This document shows positions 10,601 to 20,997 of a stretch of DNA of 64,000 nucleotides, piece by piece. Every line of letters starts with the position of its first letter. Position 1 is the first letter of the stretch. The translations under genes and the position numbers were made by a program. This stretch comes from Patiria miniata (Eukaryota > Echinodermata > Asteroidea > Valvatida > Asterinidae), in the NCBI RefSeq assembly GCF_015706575.1, contig NW_024037057.1, positions 3,615,501 through 3,679,500 of the forward strand, in the 5' to 3' direction. The notes beneath the pieces were generated by a model. That model did not search any database. It worked only from the letters and a program-made list of their open reading frames with translations, and was not told the origin of the DNA.

Positions 10601-10780
10601 TGTAATGCAGTACAGACAGGAAAGCTTGTTTCCTCCTTGGTTTGACTTTAGTCTTCCTGCTGATGAGTTTAGCGTTGGAGTGGTCGTACACGACGGCTGT
10701 TGCCTGAATGTATGCATCCAACTGCTGTATGGTCTTTTGCGGCATCTTGGTAGTAATCAGCCCGAGTTAAAGTGTCCGTA
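1..10780 (-). CDS. Gene A: multi-death-domain, ubiquitin-like, NACHT receptor (3' end outside window)
   Basis: Likely intracellular NLR-type sensor. Eleven exons were joined by eye at GT/AG borders: 10780-10510 (ATG 10745), 9688-9505, 9190-9088, 8766-8512, 8299-8140, 7683-7494, 7177-7078, 6674-4875, 3893-3633, 3179-2940, 1690-1. All junctions keep one open frame of at least about 1,739 codons. Approximate residues: basic leader 1-78, ubiquitin-like 1 87-170, death domain 1 180-258, charged linker 261-312, ubiquitin-like 2 322-405, death domain 2 414-495, Lys/Glu/Gln-rich repeats 500-1009, death domain 3 1017-1090, death domain 4 1101-1170, NACHT from about 1250. No in-window exon is broken. 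The LRR part expected after NACHT lies beyond the left edge. The exon chain is inferred from splice phase and from paralogue B, not from transcripts; the first 5' UTR exon was not found. Confidence 0.8.
1691..2939 (-). other. Intron of gene A between death domain 4 and NACHT
   Basis: Noncoding, AT-rich. Long stretches (for example 2000-2180 and 2480-2640) match the intron before NACHT in gene C (58433-59772), so this intron predates the A/C split. It holds a short (AATTC)n run at 2413-2438 and a G run at 1780-1790. A weak tRNA-like B box (GGTTTGAGTCCT) occurs near 2074. Confidence 0.6.
2413..2440. repeat. (AATTC)n microsatellite
   Basis: About five copies of a 5-bp unit inside the intron before the NACHT exon of gene A. 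Confidence 0.8.
2940..3179 (-). CDS. Gene A exon 10: death domain 4
   Basis: 240 nt, phase 1 to 1, acceptor TTCACAG, donor GTAAAC. Core: EEIGVNWEVLAHQLTFPTGE, VVKQCFEMLSTWWRRQ and AKETLEKALIDMPLNI. It joins in frame to NACHT (Gly-Lys-type phase 1 junction). Confidence 0.72.
3633..3893 (-). CDS. Gene A exon 9: death domain 3
   Basis: 261 nt, phase 1 to 1, acceptor TTTACAG, donor GTATGC. Core: EKIGTHWEKLALTLKFSKEH, VVRQCFEMLSTWWRKQ and ARQTFEKALIDSGRNDLV. Its CFEML.TWWR core is closest to death domain 4, so the two probably arose by local exon duplication. No counterpart is found between the linker and NACHT exons of genes B or C. Confidence 0.72.
3894..4874 (-). other. Intron of gene A between repeat linker and death domain 3
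   Basis: About 980 nt of AT-rich DNA with no exon, repeat or RNA gene that I can recognise. Confidence 0.5.
4875..6674 (-). CDS. Gene A exon 8: death domain 2 plus long Lys/Glu/Gln-rich repeat linker
   Basis: 1,800 nt, phase 1 to 1. The first ~85 codons are a death domain (SRWENLATFLGYEEEEIKQF, RSLQMLLSWWGKQTN, LRDAFNSIGRAELALLI). The remaining ~510 codons are degenerate repeats of about 37 residues built on VQVGGAKEQS(N/K)KKGTTSSEDQ and (Q/R)EEVAHGDKPQ. The composition predicts a disordered, highly charged spacer. Paralogues in B and C carry the same repeat family; C's copies are far more alike. Confidence 0.8.
7078..7177 (-). CDS. Gene A exon 7: ubiquitin-like domain 2, last part with Gly-Gly-Gly end
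   Basis: 100 nt, phase 0 to 1. ICNLLTLHDCGIHQDENISL then RLYTDGLLGGGPK. The last strand and glycine run recall the LRLRGG tail of ubiquitin, but here it is inside a longer protein. Gene B has an almost identical exon. Confidence 0.72.
7494..7683 (-). CDS. Gene A exon 6: ubiquitin-like domain 2, first part
   Basis: 190 nt, phase 2 to 0. EKLQVFVRCHIRHKPTTL, ETSVFILKVIISEK and QPQQLRLYIRRNFRNFE follow the ubiquitin fold and the first ubiquitin-like domain. Two in-frame acceptors six nt apart (at 7684 and 7678) are possible and would differ by two residues. Gene B shows the same pair. Confidence 0.73.
7870..8036 (+). repeat. tRNA-derived SINE-like insertion
   Basis: At 7881-7951 there is a tRNA-like body: A-box-like TTGTCGAGTGGTAAG, a perfect T arm (GTGGG TTCGAGT CCCAC) containing B box GGTTCGAGTCC, and a partly paired acceptor end (ACTC/GAGT). 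The anticodon arm is poor, so a working tRNA is unlikely. Direct repeats of about 31 bp with few mismatches flank it (7837-7868 and 8042-8071), as expected for target-site duplication. Gene B lacks it at the matching intron. Confidence 0.5.
8140..8299 (-). CDS. Gene A exon 5: charged linker
   Basis: 160 nt, phase 1 to 2. It encodes about 52 residues rich in Glu, Lys, Asp and Ala (TKESRDEAAGAKPERR...), with no recognisable fold. Gene B keeps the same exon at the same length with about 70% identity, so it is probably a conserved flexible spacer between death domain 1 and ubiquitin-like 2. Confidence 0.65.
8512..8766 (-). CDS. Gene A exon 4: death domain 1
   Basis: 255 nt, phase 1 to 1. Death-domain signature: SSWKKLAKQLGYEEAEIANI, then GSRHMLLTWWEKTTDRDEAA and LRRALEAIGLTDLA. 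This is the usual W..LA..LG / ML..WW / L..AL..IG pattern for homotypic adaptor binding. The acceptor used in gene B (GACAG) reads GACCG here, so the likely splice point moves 6 nt to ACAAAG and drops two codons without changing the frame. Confidence 0.8.
9088..9190 (-). CDS. Gene A exon 3: ubiquitin-like domain 1, last part
   Basis: 103 nt, phase 0 to 1. It reads LCDLLTLAENGVDNDELISL then RLSLDD, matching the ubiquitin end (TLSDYNIQKESTLHLVLRL). An acidic run, DDANDDDVQ, takes the place of a Gly-Gly tail, so this copy looks non-conjugable. Confidence 0.72.
9330..9475. repeat. G/C-run repeat shared by genes A and B
   Basis: A GGGGCGGCGGAACACGCGGG start followed by long G and C runs lies in the intron next to ubiquitin-like exon 2. 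The same sequence sits at 45236-45360 in gene B, so insertion predates their duplication. Such GGCGG-starting repeats are common dispersed elements in marine invertebrates; the family was not identified. Confidence 0.45.
9505..9688 (-). CDS. Gene A exon 2: ubiquitin-like domain 1, first part
   Basis: 184 nt, phase 2 to 0. KLQVFVRTPPSHKSKTL, then ETSVSTLKEVI and ARHQRLYI follow the ubiquitin pattern of MQIFVKTL, DTIENVKAKI and PDQQRLIF. The domain finishes in the next exon. The Lys positions of ubiquitin are not kept as a set, so this is a fold match, not a ubiquitin gene. Confidence 0.75.
9899..10470. repeat. Insertion in intron 1 of gene A, absent from gene B
   Basis: Flanks (GATATTAA... 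and ...TTATAACCCTCAT) are joined directly in gene B but separated by about 570 bp here. It holds a module related to the downstream array: ATTGG box, CACGTG (9949-9954), a second ATTGG and GGCATGCGCAAC (about 10091). A hairpin TAATTACCC/GGGTAATTA lies near 10370-10400. No clear terminal inverted repeats or target duplication were found. Confidence 0.5.
10510..10780 (-). CDS. Gene A exon 1: start codon and basic leader
   Basis: Acceptor TAG at 10781-10783, an in-frame TAA just upstream of ATG 10745, and donor GTAAAC at 10504-10509. It starts MPQKTIQQLDAYIQ and is rich in Lys/Arg. Three frames are largely open here. I chose this one because only its phase (2) joins in frame to the ubiquitin-like exon, giving Ser-Asn-Thr at the junction. 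Gene B has the same ATG, the same length (236 nt from ATG to donor) and the same donor. I do not recognise a domain. A 5' UTR intron is implied. Confidence 0.55.
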
Positions 10781-10984
10781 CTAAAAGAAAAGACGACAAA
10801 AGAAAAGTGTTAAAAACCAATGCAATTCTATCCATCGTGTTTGAGGAGCTGGACCTATAAGCCGTTTCACTGATACTGCCATTTTAAAATTTGTGTTCAG
10901 TGGGTAATTCAATAGCATCACGTTCCAGCACATAGATGACAGTTTAAGGCATACTAGCGACTTTGGAAAGCAAGTGGGCTGACT

Positions 10985-11310
10985 TGAGACTGCAGGGCTT
11001 GTGATGGACTGGTGATGCACTGACAATGGACTTGTGATGGACTTATTACGAGGGACTTTGGATGGACTTGTGGTGGACTTGTGGTAGACTTGGGATGGAA
11101 TCGGATAGACTTGGGAGGGACTTGAGATGGACTTGTTGTGATGGACCTGTAATAGACTTGGACTTGGACTTGTGATGGACTTGTGATGGCCTGTAGATGG
11201 ACTTGTGATGGACTTGGGATGGACTTGTGATGGACTTGTGATAGACTTGGGATGGACTTGTGATGGACTTGAAATGGACTTGTAATAGACTTTGGACGGA
11301 CCCGGACCTC
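10985..11310. repeat. 11-bp minisatellite upstream of gene A
   Basis: About 28 degenerate copies of ATGGACTTGTG. Because 11 is not a multiple of 3, all minus-strand frames read the same Ser/His/Lys/Pro-rich 11-residue repeat (KSITSPSQVHH) and stay open by chance; I do not call a gene. The same minisatellite lies at the same place upstream of gene B. Confidence 0.9.
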
Positions 11311-11641
11311 CATCGGGAAAGTCCACAATTTAAATAAAATATTAAATGTAAGAGAAGTATGCATTTGAAATACATGTATATACATTTTGAGAACTGCATT
11401 TAGAATATAATTTAGAAAAAATACATCAATATCATGTACATTTCTTTTAAACGCCACGTAAATCAGAAAATTCAACACTGATGGTGTTTGCCATTCACTG
11501 CCGTTATGACATGAGCACTGTGTACTCAGCGTTATCAGAGTATTAATTCAGAAAACAAATTCCTTCAGGAGCAGTGTCCCCCCCCCCCCCATCCCCACTC
11601 CAAGCCCCCGAAACTGAAATACACCTGTTTTAAACATTTAC

Positions 11642-11764
11642 CTGCTATCTCTCCTTTGGTCAGTTTCACGGCAGAAATGCACTCTACACTTTGAAACGAC
11701 AAATCCTTATCATGTCTTGTAAAGTTCCATTTTCATTTTACAACTACCAGACTTAACGAGTTTA
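11642..11764 (-). pseudogene. Exon-like cassette M1
   Basis: 123 nt between a conserved AG and a GTAAATG donor, phase 1/1. It reads VNSLSLVVVK, a stop, then KWNFTRHDKDLSFQSVEC and AVKLTKGEIAG. The full version of this cassette is at 49973-50095. It is 860 nt upstream of the gene A start exon. Confidence 0.5.
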
Positions 11765-14189
11765 CTACATCCACACTTCATTTTTCAGAAGAAATATATT
11801 ATTTCAACTTCACGATGTCGATCGAAGAAAGAAAGAAACAGTCATGGAAAAATCACGAAATTGTTGACGGATATGATGTTGCAAGTGCAACGTACCTTAT
11901 TTGCGCCCAGTTTCATTCTTCCGCATACCGATTTTGGAATTGCCCTGATGTAATACTGCTATTAATACATTTTTACAATGGGGGCCGATACTTCACAGTG
12001 CGCGTGCGCAGTACCGCCCTGTAAACGTGCCTGGTTCCCGGTGTCACGGTCTCACTTCTCCGGCGTGCTAGCTTCTCCAAAACGGAAATTTCGCTTCAAC
12101 ACGCATGCACAAAATTGCGCAGTAGTGTACATTTTCGTCACTGTATTAGTGTGCTGAGTTTTTCGGGGCTGTACTTGTGTACGTAAGATATTTGTATGCA
12201 TAGAATTTTCGTGGCGCGCACTATTAACTCCCAATATTAAAGACTTGAATTTGAAATGCACATTTATTTTAAGCCGTGGTTGCAAAAATAAGGACAAAAC
12301 GGACCACGAACGAGCAAGGAACACGGACCAAGGAGTTCGTTCTTAATTATTCCTCCATGAACACACACATGCATGACGCTGGGAACACAAATCAGAATGC
12401 TTGCAAGACCATGGAATGCATGACTTGACCCACAGGAAGTGTTACATAACACATTCTTGGGTGTCCCTCACTGTGTTATTAATGGGCTTGGTAGACTTCA
12501 GAAAACAGCCCGAGGAAAAGTAAGCACAGCGGACACATGAGCATGAATCGTGCTCATGTAACGTGCACTGTAACGTGCTCAGTTATCCGCCAAATCGACC
12601 CGGAGAAGCTAGCACGCCGGAGAAGTGAGACCGTGACACCGGACCAGTTTTCCCAAAGAACCTCGCCGCCGCGCCGTAGCGTCGTATGAATACAAACTAG
12701 TAAACACTGGGAAGTACAAGCAAACAGCAAGAACATTTACATATGAGTACAATTTCTTTTGCTGTTCAGAATCCAGACAGCAGGTTCAAATGCTAACTTA
12801 TTGAATAGATTGCACGGACGAAAAGTTTTTAACAATATGGTCTCTTGTGTGTGTGTGTGCAAATTGGCACACACAGGGTTTACATGTAGGGTAAACGACT
12901 CCAAATCATCAAGGTTATGCATGCAGTACAGTGGCTAGATTGAGCCTTCAATCCAACACAAATTATATATGTTCACAATAATTTACAGAGTGCGAAAGTT
13001 CTTACATGAAAAGCATGAAGCGCAGTGTAGACGAAGTTACAGTTGCCTATATATCTATTCACCCAGAAACATATTTCAGCCAATAAAATCGTACTAAAAA
13101 ATGTGATGTTGAAAAATCATTTTCTATTATATTACGGAATAAATTGGATGCTTATGTCATTTCGTTCAGTTCCTGATTGCCGTCTGAAGCACTCACTGCA
13201 ATTAATTCACGCGTTTCAGTAAAAGCCTTTGCTTCATTTTCATCCACACGGATACAAGTAAATGCATACAAATTGGTAGTAAAAGCAAATGGTAGTTTTT
13301 ACTCAACCGACCCACTGACTCTCAAATCTATGACTTCTGGGATCACACACAAAAGAGTGTCATCCAGCTGTCATGTACTGGGAAAATGTTCCACTCATTT
13401 AAAAAAAAATATATATATTAAATTTTTCCCACCAAAATTAGTGTTAGAGTACATGTTTTTTAAAGAATCTTTGGAAGTGCCTCATATGCTTTTACTGTCA
13501 ATTGAGGGCATAGACTGGTCAAGTTTAGGGATTTAAATATATAAACTATGGGGATTTTCGAAACCTTTGCTTCGATTTCGGCTTCGGCTTCGCCTCCTAC
13601 ATCTGAATCACTGAGAGGCAAACTATACACAATTATTCTAAGTTTTGTCTTCATATCAACCGATTGAATGTTCCTGAAGCATAACAGGCACCAAAATGTA
13701 GCTGGAGTCCCCGAAGCCGGGGCCTAAAATGTCATTAAGCCGAAGATGAAGCCAAAGCCAGTCGAGTCCATGATAAGGCTCATGAAGAACATCCGACAGT
13801 CGTGTACATAATTGAAAACAAATGAAGCAGCAGTTACAGAAAGTTGCTACGGCAGAAATCTCAATGCCGGCAACCCTTGGTGCTCAAACATCTGTTGCAC
13901 TGAGGTCTCTGCCTCAACCTCGCCCCCAGTGTCTTATTTATTTTAAACCGCATGTTCAAAAGCAGTGCTCAACATCATGGGAACGAGGTTGCTCCTGCCT
14001 TCAGATCAAATGACATCACAGTTTTAAACTAGTATTAGCATGCAATAAAAAAAGCCCCGAAATTTTTTTAAATCCGGCAAGTCAAAAAAAGATGAAATTT
14101 AACACAAGTATGCATGTCCATACATTCCAAAAATTGCATCGGACCCGCGTAAAAATCGTTTTTTCCCCCTTTTAATAGTAAAATCCTCT

Positions 14190-14250
14190 CACGTGACCGA
14201 TCCCTCTCTCTCATATGCTTGAGCATGCGCAATACTACCAATGAGTGCGT
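14190..14250. promoter_or_regulatory. CCAAT / CACGTG / GCATGCGC cluster (one of about eleven)
   Basis: Each array unit carries, within about 100 bp, an ATTGG box (inverted CCAAT), CACGTG and an NRF1-like GAGCATGCGCAAT followed by ACCAATGAGT. CACGTG positions: 14190, 16099, 20053, 20373, 22770, 24743, 27215, 29010, 30123, plus an inverted copy at 29969 and a relative at 9949. These are known vertebrate-type promoter elements (NF-Y, USF/MYC, NRF1). Activity here is inference only. Confidence 0.4.
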
Positions 14251-14495
14251 ATTTGACAAAACCTAATTTCACGCTACACCGGCATTTACAAAATACATCA
14301 TAGCATGTACATTTATTTTAAACGACCGTAATTATGAACAATTAACGTTGGGTTTGACCTTTCACTGCCCGTGTAACGTATGCTCAGGGCTGTCAAAGTA
14401 ATAATTCAGAAAACAAATCCTTTCAGGAGCAGTGTCCACTGCCCCCCTCCCCCGCCCAGGACAGAAATACCCCTGTTCATATCTTTATGGCCTAC

Positions 14496-14600
14496 CTGTT
14501 AACTCTCTTGCGGTCAGTTTCACCTCAAAACAGCACTCTACACTTTGTAACTGCTAACCCTCATCATGTTTTTGTACTTGTACCAGATTTGTCGAGTTTA
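14496..14600 (-). pseudogene. Exon-like cassette M2
   Basis: 105 nt, AG and GTAGGC borders kept. It reads VNSTNLVQVQKHDEG then a stop. The WRWNFTR core is deleted, so it cannot encode the domain. Confidence 0.45.
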
Positions 14601-16368
14601 CTTCTTCCAAAGTACATTTTAATCAGAAGAAACCAATTATCAAGACTGCACGATGGAGATCGAAGCAGTTTAGAGACCGTCTTGGAAAAATCACGAATCG
14701 TTCACGAATATGAGTGCAACGTACCCTATTTACGCCCAGTTTTCCCCATAATTATTTTGGAATTGCCATGATGTAATGCTGCTATAAATATTTTTAGCAA
14801 TGGGGGGGGGGGGGGCAGCTTCACAGTACGCGTGCGCAGTACCGCCCTGTGAAAGTGCCTGGTTCCCGGATCCTCCATTATCGATTCTGAATTCGAACGG
14901 AGCGGGAACCAGTCATCCAAAGAACCCCGCCGCCGAAGCGTCGTATGACTAGAAACTAGCAAATGCTGGGAAGTACAAGTAAACAGCAGAAGCATTTACA
15001 TATGAGTACAATTTCTTTTGCTGTTCAGCATCCAGACAGCAGGTTCAAATGCTAACTTATTGGATAGATTGCAAGGACGAATGGTTGTCAACAATAGCGT
15101 CTCTTGTGTGTGTGTGCGGGAATTGGCACACACAGGGTTTAAATGTGGGGTAAACGACTCCAAATCATCAAGGTGATGCATGCAGTACAGTAGCTAATTT
15201 GAGCCTTCAATCCAACACAAATGATATATTTTCACAATTTACAGAGTGCGAAAGTTCTTTCATGAAAAACATGAAGCGCAGTGTAGACGAAGTTACAGTT
15301 GCCTATATCTATTCACCCAGAAACATATTTCAGCCAATAAAATCGTGCTAAAAAATGTGACGTTGAAAAATCATTTTCTATTATATTACGGAATAAATTA
15401 GATGCTTATGTCATTTCGTTCAGTTTCTGATTGCCGTCTGAAGCACTTACTCTATTTTATTCATGCTTTTCAATAAAAGCCTTTGCTTCATTTTGATCCA
15501 CACAGATGAAAGTAAATGCATACAAATTGGTTGCAAAAGCAAATGGTAGTTTTTACTCAAACGACCAACTGACTCTCAAATCTATGACTTCTGGGATCAC
15601 ACACAAACGAATGTCACCCAGCTCTCATGTATTGGGGAAATGTTCCACTCAAAACGAAATGAAACCCCACTCACTTTTTACATCACAGGGCGCTCTTTGA
15701 AGAGAAAAAAGGAAGAACATCCGACAGTCGTGTACAGATGGAAACAAATGAACTCTTGTGCTCAATTAGCTGTGACACCGAGATCCCTTTCTCAACCTCA
15801 CTGAGTCCTCTACCTCAACCTCGTCCCCAGTGTCTAATTTATTTTAAACCTCGTTTTCAAAAGTAATGCTCAACATCATGGGGACGAGGTGGCCCCTTCC
15901 ATCATGGGTTAGTCATGAATATGCAAACTTGTATTAGCATACAATCCAAAAGCCTCGAAAAAAACCCCAAAACCAGACAAGTCAAAAAATAGTAACATTT
16001 AACTCAAGCATGCATTTGAAGTATACATACATTTCAAAATTTGCATCAGACTCCTGTAGAAATCGGACTCATTTTCTCTTTTATTGGTTAAACCCTCTCA
16101 CGTGACCAGACCCTCTCCTTATCTTTGCCTTTGCGTGAGCATGCGCAATACCACCAATGAGTTCGTATTTCACAAAACCAAAATTCATGCTACACCGGCA
16201 TTTGGAAAACACATCATAGCATTTACATCTATTGCAAAGGAAACGTACGTAATTCAGAAAATTTAGCATTTGCTTTGGCCTTTTCTGCCGTTATCGCATG
16301 ACCACGTTGTAGCCGCGTCCTTCGCAATTCAGCATCCGAGCTGCGAGTAAGGATGATCAGCCTCCCAA

Positions 16369-16390
16369 ATTATTATTATTATTATTATTA
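16369..16390. repeat. (ATT)n microsatellite
   Basis: About seven ATT copies, found only in this one array unit. Confidence 0.85.
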
Positions 16391-17186
16391 CTGCAAGCTC
16401 AGAGCTGTCAAAGTAATAATTCAGAAAAACCAACCTCTTTAAGAGCGAGCTGTTCCCCAACCCTGAACTGAAATACCGCTGTTCATAACGTTTACCTGTC
16501 ATCTCTCTTGCCGTTCATTTTCACGGTAAACATGCATTGTACACTTTGTGACGACAAATCCTCATCAAGTTTTGTAACATTCCGATCTTCATCCGAGTTA
16601 ACTGGTCCAAAGTCAATTAATCAGAAGAAACTCATTATCGAGACTTCACGATCGAGACCGAAGAAGAAAAGTAATAGTCATGTAAAGATCACGAAATTCT
16701 GGACGGATATGATGCTGTAAGTGCAACGTTCTCTACTGACGCCCAGTTTCATATTTCCGCATACCGATTTCAGAATTCCCCTGATGTAATACTACTATTA
16801 ATATATTTTAACAATGGGGGCGACGTCACACTGCGCTTGCGCTGTACCGCCCTGTCAACTTGACTGGTTCCCGGGCCCTCCATTATCGATTCTGAATTCG
16901 AACGGAGCGGGAACCAGTCATCCAAAGAACCCGCCGCCGTTGCGTGGTATGAATACAAACTAGCAAATACTGGGAAGTACAAGCAAACAGCAAGAGCATT
17001 TACATATGAGTACAATTTCTTTTGCTGTTAAGCATCCAGAAAGCAGGTTCAAATGCTAACTTATTGAGTAGATTGCACGGTCGAAAGGTTGTCAACAATA
17101 GGGTCTCTTGTGTGTGTATGAATACGCAGACCACATCACAGGTTTACATGTAGGGCAAGCGACTCCAAATCATCAAGGTGATGCAT

Positions 17187-18910
17187 CAAGGGCCCGGATA
17201 ACATCTTCCCAGAATTTCTAAAGCACTGTGGTCCCAAGAGCCTGGACTGGCTCCGTGAGTTTTACTCGACCTGCCTCACTGGATTGCACATCCCGAAGAT
17301 CTGGAGGAAATCTACTGTTATAGCCCTCCTGAAACCCAACAAGCCAGCAGATAATCCCAAGAGCTACAGACCAATCTCACTCCTGTGCGTGCCATTCAAG
17401 CTTCTTGAAAGGCTCCTTCTGGCCCGACTCAACCCAGTGGTTGATCCCCAACTTCCGGATGAGCAAGCAGGCTTCCGTCATGGTCGGTGTACCACCCATC
17501 AGATTGTCAAGCTTACCAATGATATCGAGGAGAGTTTTGAAAAATGCAACAAGGCAGGCGCTGTTCTAGTGGATCTCACTGCAGCTTATGACACAGTGTG
17601 GCATCATGGCTTGACACTAAAGCTTCTCCGCACCATTCCAGACCGCCACCTAGTGCGGTTCCTCGCAACAATTCTTGCGAACCGCAGCTTTGTAGCCAAG
17701 ACCAGCGATGGACAAAGTAGCCGACCACGTCGCCTACGGAATGGGGTGCCCCAGGGATCAGTTCTGTCTCCCATGCTCTTCAATATCTACATCAGCGACC
17801 TACCTTGCACAGCTTCACGGCAGTATGGCTATGCAGACGACCTGGCATTGCTGTATACTGATAGGAACTGGAACAAAGTAGAGAATGCGCTTACGGCTGA
17901 CATGGAGCTACTTACAGACTACCTCAAGAAGTGGAGACTCAAGCTGAGCGTTGCCAAGACTACTGCAACTGCCTTTCATCTCAACACCAAGGAAGCCAAT
18001 CGACAGATGACTGTTCTTCATAACGGGACTCCCCTACCGAACAACCCCCACCCAACTTACCTTGGAGTGATACTGGACAGACAGCTGACGTACAGACAGC
18101 ACCTCGAAGCCCTACGAGCAAAAGTGTCGGCAAGGAACAACTTGTTGCGTCGCCTGGCTGGTACATCATGGGGTGCATCAACATCCACCCTTCGCACAGG
18201 AGCTCTAGCCCTGGTTTACAGCTCTGCTGAATATGCTGCGCAAGTGTGGTGCAGGAGTACCCACACCAGAAAGCTGGACTGTGTACTAAATGACACCATG
18301 CGGCTCATCACTGGATGTCTCCGTCCTACACCCACAGATCTCCTCCCAGTCCTCGCTGGAATCGCACCACCAAGGCTACGCCGCGAGAATCTGACAGACA
18401 AGCTCACAACCAAATCCCTTGCCGATGATGACCACCTTCTTCACAAAATTACGACAGAATCCCAGGACCTAGGTGGCCAACGCCTCCGATCGCGTCGACC
18501 TTTCTCCCGACATGCAGCCGCCCTCAGCAGATCCGACTTTAGCCTAATACAAGAGTGGGAAAAGGGCTGGGAAGGGACGGTTCGCCCAAGGCAGTTCACT
18601 GTTCCCCCTGGCACCAAAGCTCCTGCTGGCTCGGAACTACCCCGGAGGAAGTGGGTTACACTGAACCGGCTGCGAACTGGGGTTGGGAGATTCAATGCCA
18701 ACATGCACCGCTGGAAACTCCGGGATTCACCGGCATGCACCTGTGGTGCAGATGAGCAGACGGCAGATCATATATTATACCACTGCCCCGACCTCCAACC
18801 TCCTGACGGGATGACTGATCTGTCGTGCCCAAAAGACGCACAAATCAACTGGCTTACGCAGCTCCAAGAAATAGCCTGATGTACAGTACTACTAACTCAC
18901 ACGAAAGAAG
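17187..18910 (+). mobile_element. 5'-truncated LINE (non-LTR retrotransposon)
   Basis: One open frame from 17188 to the TGA at 18877 (about 563 codons). It begins inside the reverse transcriptase at KGPDNIFPEFLKH, then shows SYRPISLLCVPFKLLERLL, DEQAGFRHGRCTTHQI, VLVDLTAAYDTVWH, NGVPQGSVLSPMLFNIYIS and the catalytic YGYADDLALLY. The C-terminus has a CTCG...H....C zinc knuckle typical of I/Jockey-related LINEs; the exact clade is uncertain. No endonuclease is present. A 12-bp target duplication AAGGTGATGCAT flanks it (17175-17186 and 18911-18922), cutting an array unit in two. Higher GC than its surroundings, an unbroken frame and a perfect duplication indicate a young insertion. Its 3' tail is GAAAGAAG rather than poly(A). 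Confidence 0.93.
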
Positions 18911-20997
18911 AAGGTGATGCATGCAGTACAGTAGCTAATTTGAGCCTTCAATTCAACTCAAATGATATATTTTCACAAAGTAAAGGGTGCAGAAAGTACT
19001 TTCAAGAAAAACGTAAAGCGCAGTGTGGGCGAAGTTGACAGTTGCCTACACTTACTCACCCAGAAACATATTTCAGCCGGTAAAATCATATCAAAAATGT
19101 AATGTTAAACAATAATATTTTATGGTATCACTGAATAAAGTGGACGTGAATATCATTTCGTCCAGTTCCTGATTGCCGTCCGAAGTACTCAATACATTTT
19201 GATTCATGCTTTTCAGTAAAAGCCTTTGCGTCATTAAATGTTATCTTCAGAGACCAAATAAAGTAAATGCATACAAATTGCTAGAGTAGAAGACAGGCGC
19301 GGTTCTAGAACCAATATTTTTGTTGGGGGGTGGGACCTAGCAGGGTGGATACAGACTTTTTTTTTTAGGGAGGCGTGCTGAAATGTAGAACGGTTATTTT
19401 TTCCAGACACTTAGGCCTCCGAAAATCGATAGGTGGGGTGTGTAGGGGGGGGGGGGGGCATGCCATATTTTCAATGGGGAGCGCCAATAAAATCCTAAAA
19501 GAATTCACACTATATTAACTAATGCACCCTTGTCACGACTATTTCTTTAGGGGGAGACCGTGATGCTACTTGTGGGCATAGACTGGTCAATGTTAGGGAT
19601 TCAAGTACACAAAGTATGAGACCATGATGTGGCTCAAGGAGAACATCCGACAAGTCGTGTACATATTGAAAACAAATGAAGCAGCAGTTACAGAAAGTTG
19701 CTACGGCAGAAATCACCAAATGCCGGCAACCCTTTGCGCTCACATATCTGTTACACTGAGGCTTCTCAACCTCGTCCCCAGTTTTTAATTCATTTTAAAC
19801 CCTCATTTTCAAAATTAGAACTCAACATCATGGAGATGAGGTGGCCCCTTCCTTCATATGACATCATGGGTTAGTCATGAATATGCAAACTTGTATTGGC
19901 ATACAATGAAAAAAAACCCATAAAATCAGGCAAGTCAAAAAAATAGTAATATTTTACTCAAGCATGCATTTGAAGTATACATACATTTCAAAATTTGAAT
20001 CAGACTCGTGTAGAAATCGGACTCCTTTTCTCTTTTATTGGTTAAACCCTCTCACGTGACCGGACCCGCTCCTAATTATCTTCTCCTTTGCATGAGCATG
20101 CGCAGTACCACCAATGAGTCCGTATTTCAGAAAACCAAAATTCACGCTACACCGGCATTTGGAAAACACATCATAGCATTTACATATATTTCAAAGGACA
20201 CGTACGTAATTCAGAAAAATAAGCATTTGCTTTGGCAAACTTGAATCGATGAAGTCAAAAAAATTGTAAAATGTTACTCAAGCATGCATTTGAAGTACAC
20301 ATACATTTCAAAATTTGCATCAGACTCCTGTAGAAATTTGACTCCTTCTCTCTTTTATTGGTTAAACCCTCTCACGTGACCAGATCCTCTCCTTATCTTT
20401 GCTTTAGCGTGAGCATGCGCAATACCACCAATGAGTCTGTATTTCACAAAACCAAAATTCACGCTACACCGGCATTTGGAAAACACATCATAGCATGTAC
20501 ATCTATTTCAAAGTACCCGTACGTAATTCAGAAAATTTAGCATTTGCTTTGGCCTTTTCTGCCGTTATCGCATGAGTACTGCATGCTCAGAGCTGTCAAA
20601 GTAATAATTGAGAAAAAAAAACTCTTTAAGAGTGAGGTGTTCCCCAACCATGAACTGAAATACCGCTGGTCAAAGCTTTACCTGTTATCTCTCTTTCGGT
20701 TCAGTTGCACGGTAAACATGCACTCTACACTTTGTGACGACAAATCCTAATCACGTTTTGTAAAACTCCCATCTCCATCCGAGTTAACTGATCCAAAGTA
20801 AATTTAATCAGAGCAACCACATTATCAAGACTTCACGATCGAGACCGAAGAAGGGCAGAAACAGTCATGGAAAAATCACGAAATCCTGGACGGATTTGAT
20901 GCTGCAAAGGCAACGTTCCCTACTTACGCCCAGTTTCATATTTCCGCATACCGATTTCAGAATTCCCCTGATGTAATACTTCTATTAATATATTTTA

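Noticed and set aside
10478-10717. Alternative frame of gene A exon 1 (with SCLYCITGKR)
   Set aside because: It is also open in gene B, but its phase at the donor cannot join the ubiquitin-like exon in frame.
10781-11478. Long Ser/Pro/His/Lys-rich open frames on the minus strand
   Set aside because: They are the 11-bp minisatellite read in all three frames; unit length not divisible by three keeps every frame open by chance.
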